A DNA stretch of 51,282 bases, from NCBI GenBank assembly GCA_031266775.1, contig JAISAQ010000044.1, positions 1 to 51,282 of the forward strand, in the 5' to 3' direction. Shown here one piece after another: positions 44,687-51,282 of the stretch. A program made the position numbers and the translations under genes. The number at the start of each line of letters is the position of its first letter. Within the stretch, counting starts at the first letter, position 1. The notes below the pieces were generated by a model. That model was not told where the DNA came from and ran no database searches. It saw only the letters and a program-made list of their open reading frames with translations. Source of the DNA: Treponema sp. GTDB lineage: Bacteria; Spirochaetota; Spirochaetia; Treponematales; Breznakiellaceae.

Positions 44687-47441
44687 ACAAAACCCCCGGA
44701 TCATTTGCAGGTATTGTCTTAAGGGGAAGGGCCCCTTCGATTACGGTAAAACGGTTCGCCGTACTTGGATATTCGCTCCATCTTCCCCGGGAGCCGCTTT
44801 CGAACACCTGCCATATATAATCACCTGGAGAGAGTCTTCCGGGGTTCTCCAGAAGGTAAGAAGGAGATCCCACGTCTGCGGGGGGAACGATCAGTTCGCC
44901 GCCGGCGCTGTAAAGGGCGAAGCGGTATGCCCTGGCCCTTCCTTCCCAGACAAAATTAACCGACTTGACTCCGGCGAGCTGGACCGCCGAAAGGACATAC
45001 CCTTCAGGCGGAAAATTTCCCGAAACGGTTCCGTCAGGCGCGGTACGGGTCAAATCACGCGCCGGAGGCTCGGGAGGAGGAGGCGGCGGCGGAAGCGGCT
45101 CCGGTTCAGGCGGAGGAGGTTCCGGCTCCGGCTCAGGTTCAGGCGGAAGAGGTTCCGGCTCGGGCTCGGGAGGAGGCGGAAGAGGAGGTTCCGGCTCGGG
45201 AGGAGGAGGCGGTGGCGGCTCCGGTTCAGGTTCAGGTTCAGGTTCGGGCGGAGGAGGTTCCGGCTCCGGTTCGGGAGGAGGCGGCGGAGGCAGAGAAGGT
45301 TCCGGCTCGGGAGGAGGAGGCGGCGGCGGAGGCGGCGGAACTTCGGCCCGGGCAAGGGTGATCACCGGTTCCATTCTTTCAACCGGAGGAGGAGGCGCGA
45401 TGATGAAACGTTCTTCCGCGGCGGCTCCGGCTATCCGGGCGGATCTGACCGACTCGGGGTTAAACCCGCGGACGGCGACGGTGTATTCCCCCGGCTCCAG
45501 AGAAGCGGTAGGAATGGTGATGAACGTATCCGCAAGGGTGCGTTCTTCAAGGGGAAGTGCATCTTCCCCCCTGTACAGGGCAAAGCGGTAAGAATCAAAA
45601 CCGGGAGCGCTCCAGCTTACCGAAAGGGGATCTCCCCGGTCAAGCCGGGCGGGAACGGTAACGTCAGGCGTCCTGTCACCCGCGACAAGATTAAGGCGCC
45701 TTGGCGGGGAAGCCGCCGGCCCGGCCGCCGTGCCGGTGTAAACGCGCCAGTACCATGTACCGGGCCCCAAACCGGAAATAAACATGGAGCCGTAGGCATC
45801 GGCGGGTTCATTCACCGCGAGGACTGAAAAATCACTGCCGGAGGAAACCTGGAAGTAATTCTGACCGGGCACACCGGACCTGTAGGTAAACTCAAGCCCG
45901 CCAAGTTCACCCGCCGCGAGGGAATAATTATCCGGCGGATAAATGGGGCGCTGCTCCCAGACGTTTTCCGCCGCGGTGAAACTTCTGACTTCGGAAGAAG
46001 AAGCCGCGCCTTCGCCGTTGGCGGTAACCTGCCAGTAATATGTCCGGCCGCTTTCAAGAACCGAAGGCGGCAAAACATAATAGTTGACATTCGTATTCCC
46101 TTTTACCATGGGACTTGACATGAGGGAATTGTCCGCCAGTTCCACGGTCCAGAAAGAAACGCCGGCGTCATACCTCCACAATAACCGGGGATTCTCAATG
46201 CCGACAATTCCGTTCTGGAAAGGCGAATTGAGCCGGGGAACGGAAGGGGCGCCGCCTGGTCCTACGGTAAAGCCACCGACGTTGGAAGAAACCGCGGCGG
46301 ACGGTCCCGCGCCGGGAAAATCCGAAAGAACAGGCGTGACCCGCCAGTACCAGCGGCCGCTTTCAAGCCCGTTCTGCACCACGGATGTCCCCTGTACCTG
46401 ACGGGACACGACAGGATTACTTATATCTTCACCGGCCGAAATTTCAAGGAGGTAGCCCCGCGCGCCTTCCACAGGAGTCCAGGAAAACGGGACGCCCCCG
46501 GACAGGGCGAATTCCCTTTCGCCCAAAGGAGAGATGATCGTTGCCGGATTACGGGAAAGAACTTCTATGGCCCCGTAAGGATAAACCGGGCTCACGGGCC
46601 CCCCGCCCGTTTCCGCCGGATAAACCCGCCACCAGAAAGAACCGGCTTCAAGGGGAACGGATACCGATGAAACGCCCCTTACATCCCTCGTTTCGACGAC
46701 GCGGGAAAATTTTCTGTCTTCGGCGACTTCAACAATAACGCGGGTTTCATCTGAGAAGTTGGAAGTATTCCACGAAAAACCAACGGGAACCTTTTCACCG
46801 GGCCCGCCGTACACGCGGGAAAAAGTTCCCGGAGAAGTTACCGCGACAAGGGGTTCGGTATCCGGCGTTCCGTCATTATGGAAGAAAAGCACCCCGCCCG
46901 ATTCGACTTCGGACCCGTCAAGATCGACACGGCCTTCAAGGACCGAAAGGCCGAAACCATCCCCGCCCTGACTCAAACCGGCCCGGCTTCCGCCCCGCAC
47001 CTCAACGGCGGAGACTCCGTTTGAAATCAATACGACGCCGGAACCGGAGCTTACATCAAGATTACCCTGGGCAAAATCAATACGGGCGCCCAGCTTATCA
47101 TCATAAAAAATCTGTATCAGCGTGTTTTCCGAAAGGCTGACACTGGTAACTTCGTCACGGTAGGTAATGACAGCCTGCGATTCTTCGGCCGTGCGGATCG
47201 TATCCCCGTTATACACCAAGGATTCCTGCTTGAGCCTGTCCCAAGCCACGCGATCCTCGATTTTCCGGTGGGCGGTCCGGTTCTTGAAGACAATGGTCCC
47301 CACCGGAGCTTCGTTAAGCTTGACCAGGGTACGGTTGTACTCCAGCCAGAACGCGATCCCCGAGGCAAAGGCTCCCGCAAAACAAAAAACAAGGATAAAA
47401 AGATCAGCCGCCCTGAATCTTGTATTTTTTCTCTTCCGCAT
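44673..47441 (-). CDS. FecR-domain, inner-membrane-anchored protein with fibronectin-like repeats and Pro-Glu rod
   Basis: 922 residues from the ATG at 47441 (MRKRKNTRFRAADLFILVFC), preceded by AAGGTGG and overlapping the cyclase gene by 38 nt. One TM anchor (~12-32) is followed by a FecR-like domain (~60-200: VYNGDTIRTAEESQAVI, IDFAQGNLDVSSGSGVV, VEVRGGSRAGLSQ). Several WYWRV-type sandwich repeats come next, then ~100 residues of PPEPEP repeats and a last sandwich domain. Pro-Glu rods stretch across the periplasm in TonB-like proteins, so this may link inner and outer membranes. It sits between a cyclase and an outer-membrane barrel. Confidence 0.8.
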   Translation of the reverse strand: MRKRKNTRFRAADLFILVFCFAGAFASGIAFWLEYNRTLVKLNEAPVGTIVFKNRTAHRKIEDRVAWDRLKQESLVYNGDTIRTAEESQAVITYRDEVTSVSLSENTLIQIFYDDKLGARIDFAQGNLDVSSGSGVVLISNGVSAVEVRGGSRAGLSQGGDGFGLSVLEGRVDLDGSEVESGGVLFFHNDGTPDTEPLVAVTSPGTFSRVYGGPGEKVPVGFSWNTSNFSDETRVIVEVAEDRKFSRVVETRDVRGVSSVSVPLEAGSFWWRVYPAETGGGPVSPVYPYGAIEVLSRNPATIISPLGEREFALSGGVPFSWTPVEGARGYLLEISAGEDISNPVVSRQVQGTSVVQNGLESGRWYWRVTPVLSDFPGAGPSAAVSSNVGGFTVGPGGAPSVPRLNSPFQNGIVGIENPRLLWRYDAGVSFWTVELADNSLMSSPMVKGNTNVNYYVLPPSVLESGRTYYWQVTANGEGAASSSEVRSFTAAENVWEQRPIYPPDNYSLAAGELGGLEFTYRSGVPGQNYFQVSSGSDFSVLAVNEPADAYGSMFISGLGPGTWYWRVYTGTAAGPAASPPRRLNLVAGDRTPDVTVPARLDRGDPLSVSWSAPGFDSYRFALYRGEDALPLEERTLADTFITIPTASLEPGEYTVAVRGFNPESVRSARIAGAAAEERFIIAPPPPVERMEPVITLARAEVPPPPPPPPPPEPEPSLPPPPPPEPEPEPPPPEPEPEPEPEPPPPPPPEPEPPLPPPPEPEPEPLPPEPEPEPEPPPPEPEPLPPPPPPPEPPARDLTRTAPDGTVSGNFPPEGYVLSAVQLAGVKSVNFVWEGRARAYRFALYSAGGELIVPPADVGSPSYLLENPGRLSPGDYIWQVFESGSRGRWSEYPSTANRFTVIEGALPLKTIPANDPGVLYGRP
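45057..45350 (-). repeat. Pro-Glu-Pro coding repeat in the FecR protein
   Basis: About 290 bp of low-complexity codons for Pro and Glu, with (P)nEPEP units of varying length. On the plus strand it is GGAGGTTCCGGCTC-like repeats. It is likely prone to length change by slippage. Confidence 0.85.
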
Positions 47442-49281
47442 CCGTGTCCACCTTGCTGATATCGGGCGCGGAAATTCCCAAAAGGGTCCGCACTTCCGCC
47501 AATGTCCGGGGGCCTTCCTCTGTGTCCCTGAAGTTAACCACAGCAAAAAGCCTCACCGGTTTTTCCTTGCCCTTTACCGTTACCGGGGGCATTTCTTCGG
47601 TGATAAACCTGTCTCCCGCAAGATTCCAAGTGTCCTCGGTAATGAGGATATCGGTTCCAAGCGGCTTGTTAAGAGCTTCGGTACGGCTGGCCAAATTCAC
47701 GGGATCCCCGATGGCGGTATACTCCATGCGCTGTTCGGATCCGATTTGGCCCGCGGTAACAACCCCCGTATTGATTCCGCAGCCTATGCGTATTTCAGGA
47801 TCGTCCCTGCTGCCCCGCTCCGTGTTGAGTTCAATCAGCGCCCGGCGCATCATAAGGGCCGCCCTTACACAGTTGAACGCGTCCTCTTCGGGAGTACCGG
47901 CGGTATAGGCCGTTCCCCAGTGGGCCATAACGGCGTCGCCTATAAACTTGTCCACAACACCGTTGGTCTTTTCAACGCAGTCCACCATGCGGGTAAAATA
48001 CCTGTTAAGCCAGGCGACTATCCTGGCGGAAGCCTCTTCCCCGAATTTCTTGGTAAAATTTTCCGATTTTTCCGTAAAACCGCGTATATCGGAAAAGAAG
48101 ATCGTTGCGTGCCTTGAAAGCCCGCCGGGTTTGATTTCACCCTTCATGGCCCGGACCGCGATATCCTTGTTGGTAAAACGGCCGAATATGCCCAGAGCGC
48201 TGCTCATCTTCCCGAAACTTTCGGTTAAAAGGCCGATCTCGTCACGGGTTCCGGGTTCAAGGGTCAGCCCGAATTCCCCCTGCTCTATCTGCAGCGCCGC
48301 GTCAACCAGGGCCCTTACCGGAGTACTTATGGTTTTTGAAAAGAACCAGACAAAAAGGACGGCGGCAAACAGCACCGCCACGGTAAGGTAGATGTTCTGC
48401 CTTGTAATGCTCCGTACCGCCTCAAAGACGGCGCTGTGGGGAATAACGGTTATGACAACGCTGTCCGTTCCGGGAATGCGGTAATAGGCGCCGAAGAAAT
48501 CAACGCCGCCGGCATCGGTAAAGGAAACCTGACGGTTATTGTCCCCTTCTTCCCTCATGGTCTTTATAACGGGAAGAGCCGAAAAATTCGCGCCCCCGAA
48601 CACCAGATCGCCGTCGGAATGAATGAGGAGTTCGCCGTCTTCATCGATCATGAAACTGGAGTTGGCCCCCGTTCCAAAGGATTCGGAAAGCTCTTCGGGG
48701 GAAAAAAGGACCACGACGGCGTCGGGAGACGTTCCCCGGACGCCCTGGCGGGGAAAAATCATGGCGACAAGCGGAATGCGGAAATCCGGGGAGGCGTTGA
48801 AGAACCGTATTTTGCCTTCCGCCGGGACAAACAGGCCGGAATTCGAGGAGAACCAGGCATTCACCCCTTCGCCGTCCGCGTTGTTGGCGATAAAGAACTG
48901 ATCGTTGGGAACAACAACCCAGCCGGCCGCGCCGCTTCTTACCCCTATGGCCGCTATATTCCGGTTACGGCCGAAAAAATAGCTGTCAAAATCGGGATTG
49001 CGGTTTGCGATACCCCGGTCAAGATCGATTATTTCAAGGTACATGAACACCGCGGACTGAATGGATCTGAATAAACTTTCCGCCTGGGAACCTGCCCGGC
49101 GGTTAACGGTGAAGTTATTGTCTTCGGCGGTACGCCTGACGTCCTGGGTACTGATCACCGAAACCAGTACGGTAAGGACCCCCAGCGATACCAAAAGCAG
49201 GATAAATATGATTATGATTAACTTCGCGCCAATGGGAAAAAGAACACGATATTTCGACAGTTCTCTATTTGCCACGCTCAT
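47404..49281 (-). CDS. Membrane class III adenylate/guanylate cyclase with Cache-like sensor and HAMP
   Basis: 625 residues. TM1 (~18-45), a large extracytoplasmic Cache-type sensor (~45-285), TM2 (~290-312), HAMP (~313-365, PVRALVDAALQIEQGEFG), then a cyclase domain. Metal-binding Asp residues are in IFFSDIRGFT and KFIGDAVMAHWG. EYTAIGDPVNLASRTEAL carries adenine-site Thr and the transition-state Asn and Arg, favouring cAMP. The GGGGG before the annotated ATG is very close, so a GTG at 49275 with 6-nt spacing may be the true start. It is translationally coupled to the FecR gene. Confidence 0.9.
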   Translation of the reverse strand: MSVANRELSKYRVLFPIGAKLIIIIFILLLVSLGVLTVLVSVISTQDVRRTAEDNNFTVNRRAGSQAESLFRSIQSAVFMYLEIIDLDRGIANRNPDFDSYFFGRNRNIAAIGVRSGAAGWVVVPNDQFFIANNADGEGVNAWFSSNSGLFVPAEGKIRFFNASPDFRIPLVAMIFPRQGVRGTSPDAVVVLFSPEELSESFGTGANSSFMIDEDGELLIHSDGDLVFGGANFSALPVIKTMREEGDNNRQVSFTDAGGVDFFGAYYRIPGTDSVVITVIPHSAVFEAVRSITRQNIYLTVAVLFAAVLFVWFFSKTISTPVRALVDAALQIEQGEFGLTLEPGTRDEIGLLTESFGKMSSALGIFGRFTNKDIAVRAMKGEIKPGGLSRHATIFFSDIRGFTEKSENFTKKFGEEASARIVAWLNRYFTRMVDCVEKTNGVVDKFIGDAVMAHWGTAYTAGTPEEDAFNCVRAALMMRRALIELNTERGSRDDPEIRIGCGINTGVVTAGQIGSEQRMEYTAIGDPVNLASRTEALNKPLGTDILITEDTWNLAGDRFITEEMPPVTVKGKEKPVRLFAVVNFRDTEEGPRTLAEVRTLLGISAPDISKVDTDAEEKKYKIQGG

Positions 49282-49362
49282 CCCCCTACAAAAACCCGGA
49301 ATATTCTATATTAACCATATTATGAAAAACTACGCAATACTTGCTTAACGATAAATCAACAA

Positions 49363-49400
49363 CCCCGCCCTGAAGGACGGGGTATTAAACCCCTTCGGCA
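49363..49400. mobile_element. Possible IS200/IS605-type end remnant
   Basis: A hairpin CCCCGCCCTGAAGGACGGGG (49363-49382) followed by TATTAAACCCCTTCGG resembles the structured right ends of IS200/IS605 (tnpB-type) elements. No transposase or tnpB is present nearby, so this is at most a scar. A plain intrinsic hairpin is the alternative. Confidence 0.35.
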
Positions 49401-49459
49401 CGAATAAAGCAGTCATCCTTTGGAACTTTTCATTGGGTATCTTAAAAAACATACGTTCT

Positions 49460-49591
49460 TTACCGGATTATCCGATCATTCACCTTCCGGTTGTTGCTTC
49501 CCATTATATTGATGAAAATGGCCCGGGCAAACTCTGCCTGGGACAGTTTGAGGATTTCTCTAGCCTGTTTGATACGCTCATTGACGGTCAT
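49460..49591 (-). pseudogene. XRE-family helix-turn-helix regulator, fragment
   Basis: A 43-residue minus-strand frame: VNERIKQAREILKLSQAEFA is the first half of an XRE HTH domain, and NRKVNDRIIR matches the end of the same domain. The piece between (IFINIMGSN) is too short, and the frame ends where the family normally continues. It is probably an internally deleted and truncated repressor or antitoxin. No ribosome site is evident. Confidence 0.6.
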
Positions 49592-49699
49592 AGAACAAAA
49601 TATAAAGAAAAAAACTCACTTTTCAAAGCAAATCTTTACAAAATGAGCGCTAATGAAGTTCACATTATGATGCTGAATCATGACGGCCGAATTGACGGG

Positions 49700-49798
49700 G
49701 AAGAAAGATATGGGGATAAGGCCCAAGATGGTGGTCAAAGTGGCCATCAGTACGGGCCGCGGCCGGGATTCTCCTGCCTCAATGCAGGCCCGCGCCGC
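49700..49798 (-). pseudogene. RND efflux pump, short internal fragment
   Basis: About 33 residues, including ACIEAGESRPRPVLMATLTT followed by ILGLIPISFF. This matches the AGxxRLRPILMTTLTTILGLLP segment of AcrB/CusA-type RND transporters. Neither side continues the family, so only a scrap remains. Confidence 0.65.
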
Positions 49799-49804
49799 CG
49801 GGAA

Positions 49805-49930
49805 CAAGGCATGAGCCTCGGCCCTGCCGTGGTAAAACGGGTGGCGGATTCCTATGGCTGGAAAATCGCCGCGGAACCGGTTCCCGGCGGCGCCTGTTTC
49901 AGGATTACTATTCCACTGGATTCGCATTGA
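49805..49930 (+). pseudogene. Histidine kinase, C-terminal ATPase fragment
   Basis: The last ~41 residues of a plus-strand frame, SLGPAVVKRVADSYGWKIAA followed by EPVPGGACFRITIPL, match the G2-box end of HATPase_c domains (GLGLAIVKRI ... GxGxxFxxxLP). The rest of the kinase is missing and upstream sequence belongs to other fragments. Confidence 0.6.
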
Positions 49931-50229
49931 GGGGTTTTACAAATCACCATACTTCTCCGTTCTGTACCGTAATGCGTGCAAATAAAGACACGTTCGCCGG
50001 TTTACGTACACAAGCTGGGCGGGAAGAACTCTTCCTGAAACTGGGAATGTTCCTGAATACCTCCACCCCTATCGCTCCAGGCGGCTTCAAGGTCTTCTGT
50101 GATAATATGGTTGACGTTTCCACGATCAGTATCATCTTTAATATTTTCGAATTTAGGCATTGATAATCTTTTTCTGGAGTGATGTAACTCCAACTGTTCC
50201 TTCACCGCTCTGGAAACAGTTTTACCGCC
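49931..50229. other. Undetermined remnant sequence
   Basis: No recognisable gene. The best frame is minus, starting at 50160 (MPKFENIKDDTDRGNVNHII), 52 residues and open to 50002. It shows no known motif and could be the start of a gene once adjacent to the methyltransferase. Confidence 0.3.
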
Positions 50230-51282
50230 TCATGCCTTTTTTACATTGATCACCGACATCACCTCGTCACCCAGGTGGTTGATCACCTTGACTGCAATGC
50301 GGCCGGAAGCGGGCTTTTCAAAGGACCGGGAAACATCGCTGTGGAGGCTTTCCCAGGCGTCCTCGTTGATCTCCGCCTTGAGGCTGGTTTTCAGGGAACC
50401 GTAGGGATCGCCTGCCCCCAGGAAATAGGCGTGGCGGACAAAGAAACTTTCTTCGTTATAATCGGTGTCGTGGGAACCAAAGGTTCCCTCAACCAACAGG
50501 CGATTCCTTCCGGCCCATCGGAACGGATCTCCCCGGTGTTGGGGTGGAACACGTCAACGCCTTTTATGCGGACTTGAGAAAAGTGATTAGTGATCAGCGG
50601 CGAGCGGATAGTGATTTTTGCAGTGAACTTAACATTTTCCCAATCTCGTCTTGCTTTCATGTTGTGATGTAAGAGTTACGCTTTGTGCACGTAATCTATT
50701 TTCAAGATTAATTCCTAATTGTTTTGCTTGATTATCTGTAACGACATATCCAGAAAAATCCCAGAAATATCTAAACGCTGATGATTCGTCTGATATGTCC
50801 CGCACTGTCAGCAGTGATCGAAACTTGCATTTGTCTTTATTTTTTGCATACCAAATTATATAATCACATATAGAAGATAATTTTTTGTCTGTAAGACTAC
50901 CGGTTTTTTTGAAAGATATAGTTGTAATCAAATTCTCCTCCCCAAACACCTCATCCATCAGCGCCCGGACCCGGTGGACATTCTCATCCCCAATCTGGAC
51001 AAAAATAGAACCCGAATCGGCAAGGAGTTCCCGCGCTATGGTGAGGCGGTCCCGCAGGTAGGTGAGGTAACTGTGGATGCCGTCCCGCCAGGTGTCCCGG
51101 AACGCCTTGACCTGTTCCGGTTCGCGGGTAATGTGATCGAGGCTGCCGTCCTTGACATCCCGGCTGGTAGTGGACCACTGGAAATTGGAGTTGAACTTGA
51201 TGCCGTAGGGCGGGTCAAAGTAGATACACTGCACCCCGCCCTTTAAGCCCTCCCGCTCGGCGAGGCTTGCCATAACCTGGAG
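50230..51282 (-). pseudogene. Adenine-specific DNA methyltransferase (type III Mod-like), degenerate, 5' end outside window
   Basis: From the right edge: [18 protein letters not shown] holds the catalytic DPPY motif, followed by [20 protein letters not shown], and the frame ends at 50629. A second frame holds VRIKGVDVFHPNTGEIRSDG and a third holds YNEESFFVRHAYFLGAGDPY and ASGRIAVKVINHLGDEVMSV, ending at 50230. All three belong in order to one family. Two frame changes and probable loss of internal sequence break the gene. It would methylate adenine in a restriction-modification system; no restriction subunit is visible. Confidence 0.8.

Noticed and set aside
44965..45591. Gly-Ser repeat protein on the plus strand
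   Set aside because: It is the antisense reading of the Pro-Glu repeat in the FecR protein.

Overview
The window reads as chromosome of a GC-rich, Treponema-like spirochaete. This is inference from content: lipoproteins with relaxed lipoboxes, many TPR lipoproteins, a soluble [FeFe]-hydrogenase/chemoreceptor fusion of the kind reported in H2-rich gut treponemes, a class III cyclase with a FecR-like partner, and rubredoxin. No rRNA, tRNA or CRISPR array was seen. Most of the window is well-packed core genome. Both ends (about 1-1400 and 49300-51282) are locally AT-richer and hold accessory or decayed genes.

Left edge, 1-1405: a partial MNT nucleotidyltransferase and a vapBC toxin-antitoxin pair. 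The vapC is broken by a ~135 bp element made of three successive hairpins. The pair is bracketed by two similar attC-like core sites. Next come serS and a WHy/LEA lipoprotein, followed by a 27-codon leader peptide rich in Phe/Tyr with a strong terminator, which together look like a transcription attenuator for aroF-tyrA (2.3-3.5 kb). From 5.7 to 8.8 kb lie a HAD hydrolase, birA, thrH and era. A ~2000-residue secreted beta-strand-repeat protein fills 8.8-14.8 kb. A minus-strand run valS - small (p)ppGpp-hydrolase-like HD protein - membrane lipase - hydrogenase-like chemoreceptor follows (15-22 kb). Then comes yajC-secD-secF-ispH (22-26.3 kb).

From 26.3 to 29.5 kb two paralogous surface lipoproteins (4 versus 7 propeller-like repeats) form a segmental tandem duplication. 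Three copies of an imperfect inverted-repeat element are interleaved with them. Rubredoxin and its small partner, a TPR lipoprotein operon, a second TPR lipoprotein and an MltD-like transglycosylase with LysM domains follow.

The most notable block is 35.9-42.6 kb. It is a three-gene operon of a TerB-domain protein, a BrxC/BrxD-type ATPase and an Lhr-like helicase, the published composition of the Shango anti-phage system. The N-terminal half of its TerB protein looks like a SNF2-type helicase lobe that has lost its ATP-binding residues. On the minus strand beyond it is a three-gene envelope module: adenylate cyclase, an inner-membrane-anchored FecR protein with a long Pro-Glu rod, and an outer-membrane barrel. 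The right end is a graveyard of gene fragments (IS200/IS605-like end, XRE, RND and histidine-kinase pieces) leading into a frameshifted DNA methyltransferase that runs off the window.
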